Shown in pieces: positions 1 to 10,766 of a stretch of DNA of 64,000 bases; the first letter of the stretch is position 1; each line of letters opens with the position of its first letter. The stretch comes from Morinoia aosen (Eukaryota > Arthropoda > Malacostraca > Amphipoda > Talitridae), in NCBI GenBank assembly GCA_030386875.1, contig CM059562.1:74520095-74584094 (forward strand). The letters run 5' to 3'. The notes below the pieces were generated by a model that saw only the letters and a list, made by a program, of their open reading frames with translations, had not been told where the DNA came from and did no database searches. Position numbers and translations under genes: made by a program.

Positions 1-2501
1 AATTTTTTACTTTCCTGCGCTCGTGTTTACATTGGTGTTCCAGCTATGTAGCAAATATTACGGACTCGTGATCCAATAACGCGCACCCTAACATGAGTAT
101 TTTCAGCTATGTGTCACAGGGATTTTGTGTTCTTAGTGACTCACTTTCATCTTGCATTTCCAAACCCAAATTAATTACCGCAAAGAGAGAGAGGATGTTA
201 AATGTGAGGGTATATTAGTACATACTTTCTCTACTTCGGTCTCATTGAAACATTTAAAAAAGGCCTCGGAGCTGACGAATGTCATAACTTTAAAGATCAT
301 CATTTAAATCTTCTTATTCTGGCCTCAAATTGCTGTCGTAAGCTTTGTGTGGTAAACTCTTCTTACCTTTTCATTCTCGTGAATACACTACGACAACACT
401 AATTTTAGATAGTTAACTTTTGTACGGTTCCACCTATGTTGAAAATATTACAGCTAGCGATGTAAAACAATACCTTTCATTTCTTTAACCCCGATGTACT
501 CTTTGTGCCAGTACTATTAGCGCAAGTAAGAAATATCATAACCATTTTGTGTTTTGTGATAGCAAATATTATCGTTGGGACACCTTACATAGGGATGAAA
601 GATCGGATGTGGGCTTTCACCGGATGTAAGATATAAACAAATGTGAAGCGTAACCAAATGTAGAGGCATGACCGGATGCGGGGCATCACCAGAGGAGGGA
701 GTGAAGTGTTGTCGGATGGGCGAAAGGAATTTTTGGATTTTGGAGTTGATAATTTATTAGAAAAAATTAGCTCCATTTCCATTTCCGGGCACCACAGATG
801 AAGTACTAGTAATTGTGGAAAGCAACCTCATTCCCCTGCATGGAACCAACAGTTGTGATGCTTATTTTATTCGACAGTAATAAGTAAGATCAATATTAGA
901 ATGACTTAGCGCACGTACAATAAGATAAATTTTCACTTCCTAGCAAAAATTTCAGAAATTGAAACTTAAAAATTGAAACACAGAAACTTGAAACTTAGTG
1001 CCGCCCTCCAAATGCAAACGATCCTCTTATACATAATATTGTTTGTTTTTTATTAACTTGTGCTTCTCCCTAAATCCTGTGTCGACAACTATCATGTGTA
1101 TTACGATAACCATGTATGAATAGCAATTAAGGATCTAAATCATATGTTCCAACACTTAACATGGGTATTATTATAACCATATATAAATAGCAATTACGGG
1201 TTTCTATGTTAAGGTATTTGAATGCATTTTTCGCTTTCATTTTTCAATACTTGTGCGTACTATTGAAAGTGTTTTTCAAATGAGCGTCGCGAGGATTGTG
1301 CTCTCTTAGTTCAAAATCAGATTAGGCAAGGAAATGAACTCAATTTTGTTGTACTTTCTATCAATCATTTTGTTTCAACATTCTACACGGGTATTACGAT
1401 ACCAATGTGTTAGAATCTTTTAAGGATGTTAATGTTAAGGTGTTTTAAAAACCAATGTATCGACATTTCATGTTTTTACTTTATTGGAAATAAAATGTTT
1501 TTCTTTTTTCTTTCTTTCTTTCTTTTTCTTGACCTAACCGACCGTAGTGACCGCACAAACGCAGTCAACGCTGAAATTCTCCCAACAACCTGAGGATGAT
1601 CTGTTTCCATTCAGACTTCGATGAACACAGCGTACAAGTAGTGAACGGAAGAGAAAGGATGTTTTATTCCAATCAAGTTAATACATACAATCTCGCACGT
1701 CGGCTTTTTCAAACGCCTCATACCTAACAAACGGTTCATCCATCTGGTACGCATTTCACACTCCTTGGAAATGTTTGATAGATGGAGGAAATTTTGGCTA
1801 ACTTTTAAAGTTTCCTTACTTGCAATAAAACACTGGTAAAACAACTACAACGATTCTGTTCATTTGGGCTCTGCTTTCAGAAGGTGAGCGCTCTTGACTA
1901 ACCAGGTCACGAACATTTCATGGGAAACATCGACAGTTGTTTATAGAAATGCTTCTTCTTAAGCTTTCCAAAATCGACCCAAAGCCAATTGAAGACTACT
2001 CTCGTTCAAAAGACTGAATGAAACCAAAAGCTCTAAAAAAATTAAGCATTTCATAGACTATTCTAAATATTTTAATTTTTATGACCTCGTTTTTGCTAAC
2101 TACTATCGAACCAGCAGCCAGTCAGTTCTTTCCGAAGGCGCACGTTCATATAAACGGTCTCCATGCAAATAAAATAGTGGCACGAGTAGAAGCTCAAACA
2201 CGTAAAATGAGGTTTGAATTTATCTCAGGAGCTGGACCAAACAACGGTTGATACAGTATTCTATTATGAAACATACGTTTACTGATTGAATGAATATGCA
2301 CTATGAAATGTAGTTAATTTGCTGCTAGCCAAAAAGAAATCGAAATATTTAAAAACATAAATGACGACAATGGATCTCACACGGTCTTTATTTTTGGGGA
2401 AGGAAATCAACGCAATAAATTATCTCAAGTCCGTTGACCGTGATCCCGCTAGAGATACTCAACGCACACACACTAACAACCCTGTTTGCCACTTTGCCCA
2501 G
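1..2501. other. No gene recognised; old dispersed and short direct repeats
   Basis: This is AT-rich sequence upstream of SP1. A degenerate direct repeat occurs at about 1096-1195 and 1385-1445 (TATTACGATAACCATGTATG and ATAGCAATTA). Loosely repeated ACCGGATG units lie at about 590-690. No credible signal-peptide exon ending in phase 1 was found. Confidence 0.5.
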
Positions 2502-2641
2502 GAGTGGAGCGGTGCCCCCCGAAGCGGTGCGTGCTGCTGGAGAGTTGCCCAATGCTGGCGGCGCGAATCAGGAGTAGGGGACTGGCCGGCCGCAGCTCTG
2601 TCAGGGACGCCGTGTGCGGATACAAAGGACTGCGTGCCAAG
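2502..2641 (+). CDS. SP1 CLIP-domain exon
   Basis: The acceptor is TTTGCCCAG at 2501. The reading starts in phase 1 (GA completes a split codon) and shows VERC..KRCVLLESCP..VRDAVCGYKGLRAK, which is Cys1 to Cys4 of a CLIP domain. It must end after AAG at 2641 because the next exon begins VCCP. The resulting donor, GTGCAG, is non-consensus after GT. This is the weakest splice site of the gene. Confidence 0.85.
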
Positions 2642-5600
2642 GTGCAGTTCAAAGTTTGTGCGTTAGAGCGGTAATTTTTAGAATACAAGACAAAGTCTGT
2701 ACAATTTGGCACGATGAGTATCCATGAAGTACGCCGTGTGCGCGTACGAAGGACTTCGTGTCACTGTGCAGTTGAAACTTTGTGCGCTATAGGAATGGTA
2801 TTTTTTAAATACGAGACAAAATCTTAACGAAAATTAGGCATGGTGAATGAAAGAGTGACGCAAACCTGAGCAGTTTGCTATAGCTTGTTAGTGGATGTTC
2901 TGAGACGCAGGTGTGGGTTAGTGTATCAGGAAATAAAACAACGAAGGCTCTTGTAAGAAGGTACGGTTATCACGAGCACCTTTTTTCATATTCAGTGATA
3001 TCGAAATATGGACAGGGCTTAGCGCTGATTTGTCTTGTTTCGCAAAGTACCTAACGTTAAAAAAAAAAAACATTGTCAGCTTAAGGCACATTTTGTATAT
3101 TTTTTGAACAAGCAAACTAGAGCAAAATCTTGCGTTGAAGATAATTCTTGCTCACGAATTTCGGTAGAAAATCGACCTGTCTCGAAACTTCTGAGAAACA
3201 GAAATATCCCATCACTTCATCGTATTTTTTAATTCATATAAGAAATAGGTTGTAAAAAATCCCTGCATTTGATCCCCACCTAACGTTATTTCTCTTTATT
3301 TCTAAAATAAACACTTCAGCTCATATGTTCCCTTTGTTTGAACGAGACTTTCCCCTACCATTCTCCCCTTGCCAAAAGGGCTGAAATTTAACATAATATC
3401 AAGGAAGTCTAAACAATATCACGTTATGTCGGTCAGGTGTGCTGTCCAGCGGACGACTTGGTTGACGTCGAGATGATGCCGCCGTCCAGAGTCCATAAAA
3501 AGCAGGAAACAGTGCCGGTGCGAAGGACAACATCCATACACAAAGTCACGGTATCGACTGAAGAAACTTTACCGGAGCTGGAGGTGCTGCAGTGTGGCCG
3601 AGGGGGCATCAGCAGCCGCATCTTTGAGGGCAATTTGACAAGCTTGGGGTCATACCCATGGCTGGTGGCCATGCGCTACGAACGTAAGTTTTACGCTTAG
3701 ATTGCTGGCTACTTGTAGGTAGATGTCAACCAGGAATATCTTCCTAGGGTGTCACCTAGGAATGGCTTCCCATGGTGTCACCTAGGAATGGCTTCCTAGG
3801 GTGTCACCTAGGAATGGCTTCCTAGGGTGTCACCTAGGAATGGCTTCCTAGGGTGTCACCTAGGAATGGCTTCCTAGGGTGTCACCTAGGAATGGCTTCC
3901 TAGGGTGTCACCTAGGAATGGCTTCCTATGGTGTCACCTAGAAATGGCTTCCTATGGTGTCACCTAGAAATGGCTTCCTATGGTGTCACCTAGGAATGGC
4001 TTCCTATGGTGTCACCTAGGAATGGCTTCCTATGGTGTCACCTAGGAATGGCTTCCTATGGTGTCAACAAGGAATGGCTTCCTAGGGTGTTATTGGAATT
4101 TTGTCCTAGAATATCACAAAAGTATTTCTTCCAAGGGTGTCACCCACCTACCCACCCACATATTGCTCCGTAGAATATTTGGTTAACTTCTTCCTAGAAT
4201 ATCACCTGAGTATTGTTTCCAAGGGTGTCATCTAGGAATTTGGAATTTTTTCCTAGGGTAACACCTGAGGATAACTTCCTAGGGTATCGTCCAGGAATTG
4301 TCTCCTCGGTTGTCATCCAGGAATTGCCTCCTCGGTTGTCATCCAGGAATTGTCTCTTCGGTTGTCATCCAGGAATTGTCTCCTCGGTTGTCATCCAGGA
4401 ATTGTCTCCTCGGTTGTCATCCAGGAATCGTCTCCTCGGTTGTCATCCAGGAATTGTCTCTTCGGTTGTCATCCAGGAATTGTCTCCTCGGTTGTTATCC
4501 AGGAATTGTCTCTTCGGTTGTCATCCAGGAATTGCCTCCTCGGTTGTCATCCAGGAATTGTCTCTTCGGTTGTCATCCAGGAATTGCCTCCTCGGTTGTC
4601 ATCCAGGAATTGTCTCTTCGGTTGTCATCCAGGAATTGTCTCTTCGGTTGTCATCCAGGAATTGTCTCCTCGGTTGTCATCCAGGAATTGTCTCCTCGGT
4701 TGTCATCCAGGAATTGTCTCCTCGGTTGTCATCCAGGAATTGTCTCCTCGGTTGTCATCCAGGAATCGTCTCCTCGGTTGTCATCCAGGAATTGTCTCTT
4801 CGGTTGTCATCCAGGAATTGTCTCCTCGGTTGTCATCCAGGAATTGTCTCCTCGGTTGTCATCCAGGAATTGTCTCCTCGGTTGTCATCCAGGAATTGTC
4901 TCCTCGGTTGTCATCCGGGAATTGTCTCCTCGGTTGTCATCCAGGAATTGTCTCCTCGGTTGTCATCCAGGAATTGTCTCCTCGGTTGTCATCCAGGAAT
5001 TGTCTCCTCGGTTGTCATCCAGGAATTGTCTCCTCGGTTGTCATCCGGGAATTGTCTCCTCGGTTGTCATCCGGGAATTGTCTCCTCGGTTGTCATCCGG
5101 GAATTGTCTCCTCGGTTGTCATCCAGGAATTGTCTCCTCGGTTGTCATCCAGGAATTGTCTCCTCGGTTGTCATCCGGGAATTGTCTCCTCGGTTGTCAT
5201 CCGGGAATTGTCTCCTCGGTTGTCATCCAGGAACTGTCTCCTCGGTTGTCATCCAGGAACTGTCTCCTCGGTTGTCATCCAGGAATTGCTTCCTAACTTT
5301 AGCTCCATGTCATAAACTTTTTACTGTTACTGTTTCTATGCGCATGCTATGAGAAAACACCTGCATAGATTCCCAGTTTCCTTAATTCCATAACTAAATT
5401 ACGTCTTCCTCCTTCTCCTTTTGAGAACCCTTTCATTGCGCTTAGGAAATCCTAAAGCTAAGTAAAAATAAAATCCCCTCATTGTCTCTATTATGAAATC
5501 ACATTTCTCATCCGAATGTAAACCATTAAGTGTTAATAAGTGGATAGATTACATCGCTGAACTTCAACAGACGAGACCGAGAAGAGCAGACCAGAGAAGG

Positions 5601-8600
5601 TGCTGTGCGCTGGCTCCCTCATCAACTCCCGCTACGTCGTCACCGCTGCACACTGCCTCGACCCCTCCAGGACGAAAGGCTGGAAATTGTAAGATTTACT
5701 CGTCATGAACGTCAACGTGAGAGAGTATGACTGTGAACATGACTCTGAATGGGACTCGGTGTGAGCATCGCACACTAAGTGACTGAAGTCGATCACTAAA
5801 CTTCTTTGAAATTTCTGAGAAATTAGACACCTCAAATGCCTGACAGGCAACAATTTAACACACATGTGTCATACAAATGCCCACCGTCTGGAGAACACTC
5901 ATGCCTGGTTTGTCATTAAGCAAATAATATAATCGGACATGCTATGTTGAATGAAGAAATAACAGTTGCAGCACAAGCCTAAACAAATCGAAAATGCTGT
6001 GCTGATGTGTTTTACTGTGGGTATGGCAGTGGGTATGGTTGTAGACATAGTCAAATTGCACAGTGCCCTATTCTACTGCGGACGGCTAGGTAATGATTGC
6101 TGCAAGTTCTCACTAAATGACGCATTATCAAATGGTCACACGGTTTGTAACTTATTTGCGAGGTCGATGTAGCAGCTCTGATTTCCAAACGCTAAGTCGC
6201 TCCCTACGTTTGGGACCACGCAGGGCTACATTGTGTAAGGCTGGTGGAATGTAATCGTGGCGGCGAAAGATTTTTTACGAACTATACGAACTAGTGCACA
6301 AGTATAGGAGTTTTAAAAACAAACAAAATTGTGCAGATATACTAATCAAAATCCGCAGGAATAACGTAGTTATTCCGTTCATGTTAATTCTGCCAGAAAC
6401 GTCAAGCTTCGTGCAACACGCGCCTCATGCCGACCAAGGTTTACTTCCGCGTGTTATGGAGCTTATGCGAATGCATTGACATAACTGTTGAAAATATCTG
6501 CAATATAAAGATTATATTTTAAATGTTTCTACTTTACTGAATTTGTCACTCGAAATATCTAAGTTGACAGATATTCAGACGTGACGCTTTCTGTTCATAC
6601 ACCAACATTGGGAAAGGATACTATCACACAGCACCCAAAACTTTTTATCAATTTTTACCAGATTCAGGAATATGAAGAACTATAACGTGAACAGTACTCT
6701 TTCTATGTATGTTGAGGTTATCATTACTGCTGAAAATTGAATAGGGCCCTTTCTATGTATGTTAAGGTTATCATTACTGCTAAAAATTGAATAGTGCCCT
6801 TTCTATGTATGTTGAGGTTATCATTACTGCTGAAAATTGAATAGTGCCCTTTCTATGTATGTTGAGGTTATCGTTACTGCTGAAAATTGAATAGTGCCCT
6901 TTCTATGTATGTTGAGGTTATCGTTACTGCTGAAAATTGAATAGTGCCCTTTCTATGTATGTTGAGGTTATCGTTACTGCTGGAAATTGAATAGTGCCCT
7001 TTCTATGTATGTTGAGGTTATCGTTACTGCTGCAAATTGAATAGTGCCCTTTCTATGTATGTTGAGGTTATCGTTACTGCTGAAAATTGAATAGTGCCCT
7101 TTCTATGTATGTTGAGGTTATCGTTACTGCTGAAAATTGAATAGTGCCCTTTCTATGTATGTTGAGGTTATCGTTACTGCTGAAAATTGAGGAGTGCTCT
7201 TCCTATGTATGTTCAGGAAAAGCTTAGCCCTAGGAGACTGGAGGTTGAGCACAGATCCAGACTGCGACTACGCAGTTTGCGCACCTAAGGCCGTCGTGGC
7301 GCAAGTCGAGAGGACAATCATCCCTGCTGAGTACAACTCGACCACCCTCGACCACGACATCGCTCTGCTGCGACTAGATCGGACGGTGAACTTTTCTCGT
7401 GAGTCGCTCATCAATACACTATGAAAGCTAATTTTGGCTGGGGTTAAACATGGGTCATGTCGTAATAAGCTTTTACGTCATCGACCAGCGAACGCTTATG
7501 TATCAGGGCGAGCCTCGTGAGTTCTTTTGACACTCTTGAATTGTGGAAGTTCTTCAGATTTTAAAATATTTCATCTCCTTGCATGTCGATGTGCTGCAAC
7601 CCGTCAAAGATAATTATCAATTTATTTTATTAAATTCCAGCTTCAATTTAACTTCTGTTAACGTGTTCAATGTGTCATTTTGTTGATTCGGATGATTTGT
7701 TAATAGATTTTTGTTCTATAAAGCCTTTAGTGACGAATTATGATATCGTAGGGAAAATAATTCTGTAAGTAAAATCCTGGGTATGCTGAACTGTAATTGA
7801 ACATGCTCTATCATGTGTTAGTTTCTGCCAACACAGATACTTGCTCATGCTCAGTATAAAAATGTGATGATATGCAGAAGGTTTGCTGAAAAATGAAATA
7901 CCTTCCTGGGTTGAGAAAGTTATTCTCTAATATCATTTCATCAGTTATCCCTTTCTTGCACCATTGCAGAAAGTGCATAACTATGTTATACACCACAGCA
8001 GTTCGCCTCGTAAAAAATTTCGTAACAGGAAAAGAATTGTTGTGTGCTCGCGGTGGCACAGCGGTTAAGGGATCGGACTTGTATGTTGGAGTCGCGGGTT
8101 CGTATCCCGGCGCTGGCGCTGCGATTTTCCCCGTTGGGTATAAGGGAAAGCTCAAGCACAATACCCCACTCGACCCAGGTGTCGGAAATGGGTACCGGCT
8201 TTACGGGGGAACCGTCATGGTGTCCTATATATAGGGTTAGTTATAAGACATTTGAAAAACCAATGCTTAAGATGATATGTATCAGGCTTGATTGGAAATA
8301 AAGCAACCCAAAGATGCCGATGTTTGTTTGTTTTGTTTGTTTGCTTTACATAGTACGCGATGCATAAGCATACTGATTTAGTGCTTTGCTTTGATTTGTG
8401 AAATTTATTTGTGCGAGCTTGAAGTAACCGAATATTTTAATAGTTAATAGTTTCCCGTATTTCGGAGGAAGAGGATGAATTAATGGAAAATTCTCTCAAG
8501 TGGAGTTTATTTTAAGTAAGTTTTACGTTACAGTGTTTCTCGTTTTGCCCCACTATTCAATTAGATAAAAACAATATGGCGGTTAGCCGATATTTAGCCT

Positions 8601-10766
8601 CAAGGATTTCAATAAAAATGAAGCTAGGGAATCCACTGATTTTTAGAAGAAAATTTTGTTCAGAGTCTTTGAATTTGTTTCTTAATTCTTTAAATTTTCT
8701 GCAAAATACGGATGATTCAATTATTCACGCTTTTACTTTTACATTATTTTTGTCGCGTAACTCAACAGATTAGATTAGATTAGTCGTTAGTTTTAGCCTC
8801 CCTACCCGCAGCAACAAATGCGATCCAAAGAGAGGAAAGAGGAAGGCACCACTTAGTATGAAGTTAAGGAAACGCGGAATCTACGCAGAAAGGGCATAGA
8901 AACAGTAAGTTGGGAAAGAATATTATGAAACAAGATCTAAGTTGAAGAAAGAAGTAGTAGGTGCTGAAAAACAGGACAGCAGTGAACCGAAAAAAGATGG
9001 TTCGTAACAAAACAAAAATCCATTTTATTTCAACAAAAAGGAAGCCTACCTAACCTTTAGCTCGGGCCCTCACTTAGTCCCCCTGGGAGCGCCAATTCCC
9101 ATAGATGCAATAGTTGTATCCCCCTGAGGACGCGTAGCTCAGCAAGGTTCTTCCTTGATCACTTCATTAATTTTCCCCACGATTAGTGAAACCCAGAGCT
9201 CCTCGATGAAAATTTCATTAATTTCCCCAGGTCAAGGTAACCCTAAGTCTCTTGTTAATAAATTCATGTCGTTCATTTAAGATCAGGGCAATTAGAAGTA
9301 TTTTCGCTAAAATTTAATAAAATTCACCAGAGAATATGCAGCCCTTTATCTCTAGCTAATAATAAAATTAATTCAACCAGAGTCAGTGCCGCCTTTAGTC
9401 TCGTGCTAAAAATTTTTCTTATTTCACCAGATTCGATTCGACCCATCTGCTTGCCTCCAAGAATGTTCGCCCCCGGTGAGGTGTCCCTTGGCTCAACCGT
9501 AGTGGCCACAGGCTGGGGCATGACCGAAACCTTCCAGAATAGCGATGTCTTGATGGAGGCTAACCTGCCCATCGTCCACCCCTACATTTGCAAGAAAAAG
9601 TTTCCCTCATATTTTCATTTTAACGCCAAACAAGTATGTGTAGCCGTTTTTTTTTAATCCGACATTAATTTTCTAGTGTGCCGTTGTGTTGTGGTAATTC
9701 AAAACAGATTCAAATTATTGGAAATTTCCTTGAATCTTGTTTCATGAGGTTTTTCTAATAACGGGATCGAATGACATTTTTCAGAGCTCTGTGCATAGAA
9801 ATATTATCTTGAGCCCTCGCTCTTGTTTACATCAACAAGCACTCGTATCTTAAAAAGCCTAAATTCGGTGAAAAAAAAGTTGTGCGCGATGAACATCTAA
9901 GAAAACCTGACATGACCACTGAACTCTGATGTAGAATCCGAACAGTGTTTTATTATCAATCTGACAAATTTACACCACAGCATTACACATGCTAATTTTG
10001 ACTTTCATGTTATGTGTATGAACAAAAGAAATTATCAGTCCTGGACATTCCTAGAGTGTACAATTTCCGCATTTGAAATTTACGCTCAGATTGAGCAACC
10101 ACTGGAGCTCCCAGTTACTTAAATTTTATGCCACAGACATCGGCCGGTGCGTCGTTTCTTTCTATGAATTTATGGAGACTTTTTGGTAAATTGCTTCATT
10201 AGTATTTATCGGCTAGTTATGTGTGACTCTGAAACGTTTCGTATGCATGTTGGGAAAAGGATCATTTAGCCGTATTATTTGCGATGTGATGCAGTAAAGA
10301 GGAAATACCGAACCATTTCAGCGTAGGTCTTCAAATTAGACATAATCTCAACTGAACTCTAGCTGTCCGATTACTCTATAAATCAAAATAGTGCTGGCAT
10401 CCCCTCATTTCCGTAAAAATGAAACCAACAGATTAGGTTCCATCCCCTCGTAGGTAGCGCTAGAACTTGGCGTTCAATTCGAACTTCTTTCGATCAATTA
10501 AACTTTTGTCAATTAATCTGTCTATTTACTCGTTTCCTGCGTTGACTCCGTTCATCTCGCTTCAGATGTGCGTTGGAGGAGGACGGGCTGACACCTGCCT
10601 TGGAGACTCGGGAGGTCCTCTAATGAAGCTCAACAGCGCCAAGCAGTTCTACCTCCTCGCCGTCACCTCCTTCGGTCACATCTCCTGCGGGACGGAGGGC
10701 AATCCTGCTGTCTACACCTCCGTAGCACACTTCAGCGACTGGATACGTGCTTCCATCAAACCCTGA
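2502..10766 (+). CDS. SP1: CLIP-domain trypsin-like serine protease, 5' incomplete (six exons)
   Basis: Exons 2502-2641, 3437-3683, 5571-5688, 7217-7398, 9431-9633 and 10566-10766 splice in frame to 363 visible residues plus stop; one base of the first codon comes from an unseen upstream exon. Order: six-Cys CLIP domain (residues 4-50), linker of about 55 residues, Cys in LQCGRGG, activation site after SSR with new N-terminus IFEG (residue 109), then an S1 domain of about 255 residues. Triad: His157 (TAAHC), Asp216 (DHDIALL), Ser312 (GDSGGP). Asp306, six before the Ser, is the trypsin-type S1 Asp. RPICLP supplies the partner Cys that usually holds the CLIP chain to the catalytic chain after cleavage. 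Known of the family: secreted zymogens in arthropod immune or patterning cascades; the exact role here is unknown. The signal-peptide exon may lie upstream of the window or in 1-2500 unseen. It faces SP2 tail-to-tail. Confidence 0.93.
2607..2850 (+). repeat. Partial tandem duplication of the CLIP exon end and its donor
   Basis: Bases from about 2607 to 2717 (last 35 exon bases plus intron start) reappear diverged at about 2731-2850, an offset of 124 bases. The second copy still reads YAVCAYEGLRVT followed by the same GTGCAG donor-like sequence, but it lacks the rest of the CLIP domain. It is either an exon relic or an alternative 3' end of the exon. Confidence 0.7.
3437..3683 (+). CDS. SP1 linker and activation-site exon
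   Basis: The acceptor is GGTCAG at 3436 and the donor is GTAAGT at 3684. The exon starts VCCPADD, the last two CLIP cysteines, then a charged linker, LQCGRGG, and the activation cleavage site SSR/IFEG followed by YPWLVAMRYE. It ends in phase 1. IFEG instead of the common IVGG is a tolerated variant of the new N-terminus. Confidence 0.95.
3737..4092 (+). repeat. 26-bp minisatellite A (about 13-14 units) in SP1 intron
   Basis: Nearly identical 26-bp units contain CCTAGGAA, a 4-base spacer and TTCCTAGG, so most units hold a perfect 8-bp inverted repeat that could fold as a hairpin in DNA or in the intronic transcript. Units between about 3930 and 4060 carry ...TTCCTATGG and lose part of the stem. 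Degenerate units continue to about 4285. Confidence 0.95.
4286..5297 (+). repeat. 26-bp minisatellite B (about 38 units) in SP1 intron
   Basis: This array repeats GGAATTGTCTCCTCGG followed by TTGTCATCCA. The unit length and order match array A (GGAAT.G..TCCT and GTCA.C.AG), so the two arrays are diverged subfamilies. Because 26 is not a multiple of three and the unit has no stop in any plus frame, all three plus frames stay open for more than 300 codons. Those frames are not genes. Variants (CTCTTCGG, CATCCGGG) are clustered, as expected from recent unequal exchange. Confidence 0.97.
5571..5688 (+). CDS. SP1 catalytic-His exon
   Basis: The acceptor is CTTCAACAG and the donor is GTAAG at 5689. 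It encodes ..KVLCAGSLINSR followed by YVVTAAHC, the Cys42-Cys58 pair and the catalytic His of chymotrypsin numbering. Phase 1 in, phase 2 out. Confidence 0.96.
6691..7216 (+). repeat. 50-bp satellite (10 full units plus a partial unit) ending at an SP1 splice acceptor
   Basis: The landmark TTCTATGTATG recurs at 6701, 6751, 6801 and every 50 bases to 7151 without any indel. The eleventh, partial unit (TCCTATGTATGTTCAG, ending 7216) is the polypyrimidine tract and AG of the next SP1 exon. Internal units have TTGAGG where the used site has TTCAGG. Confidence 0.97.
7217..7398 (+). CDS. SP1 catalytic-Asp exon
   Basis: The acceptor is GTTCAG within the 50-bp satellite and the donor is GTGAGT at 7399. 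It encodes LGDWRLSTDPDCDYAVCAPK (the extra Cys pair common in CLIP proteases) and DHDIALLRLD with the catalytic Asp. Phase 2 in, phase 1 out. Confidence 0.96.
8045..8236 (+). mobile_element. tRNA-derived SINE in SP1 intron
   Basis: An A-box-like GGTGGCACAGCGGTTAAG (about 8052) and a B-box-like GGGTTCGTATCCC (about 8096) sit at tRNA spacing. A non-tRNA body with CACTCGACCCAGGTGTCGG and GGGTACCGGC follows. It cannot be a tRNA gene because there is no acceptor-stem closure. The 3' limit is approximate and no target duplication was found. Confidence 0.75.
8767..9130 (-). mobile_element. 360-bp retroposon, copy 1 (minus orientation), SP1 intron
   Basis: The plus strand starts with AGATTAGATTAGATTAG (reverse of a TAATC-type tail) and ends at CCCCTGAGGA, matching the copies at 14522 and 22110 over the full length. 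Flanking sequences CGCGTAACTCA (about 8754) and CGCGTAGCTCA (about 9131) are an imperfect target-site duplication. The constant 5' end and short-repeat 3' tail point to a SINE or SINE-like element; no Pol III boxes are evident. Confidence 0.8.
9431..9633 (+). CDS. SP1 exon with RPICLP and TGWG
   Basis: The acceptor is TTTCACCAG and the donor is CAA/GTATGT at 9634. It encodes HSIRPICLPPR, VVATGWGMTE and HPYICKKKF. The Cys of RPICLP is the conserved partner of the pre-activation-site Cys. Phase 1 in, phase 0 out. Confidence 0.96.
10566..10766 (+). CDS. SP1 catalytic-Ser terminal exon
   Basis: The acceptor is CTCGCTTCAG. It encodes MCVGGGRADTCLGDSGGPL, then VTSFGHISCGTEGNPAVYT and the C-terminal helix FSDWIRASIKP, with TGA at 10764. 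Asp six before the Ser indicates Arg/Lys cleavage. Ala stands where most relatives have Gly226 (PAVYT for PGVYT). Confidence 0.97.
   Translation: MCVGGGRADTCLGDSGGPLMKLNSAKQFYLLAVTSFGHISCGTEGNPAVYTSVAHFSDWIRASIKP

Noticed and set aside
1012..1056. Short hydrophobic frame MQTILLYIILFVFY as the SP1 signal exon
   Set aside because: It stops after 14 codons, with no donor that leaves phase 1.
2361..2666. 101-codon plus frame over the SP1 CLIP exon
   Set aside because: Wrong frame; the CLIP cysteines are in the frame that includes VERCPPKRC.
3737..5297. Possible CRISPR-like array
   Set aside because: Units are contiguous without unique spacers and the context is a eukaryotic intron; ordinary minisatellite.
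4213..5352. Three overlapping plus-strand frames of 321-379 codons
   Set aside because: They are the three readings of a 26-bp satellite without stops, inside an SP1 intron.
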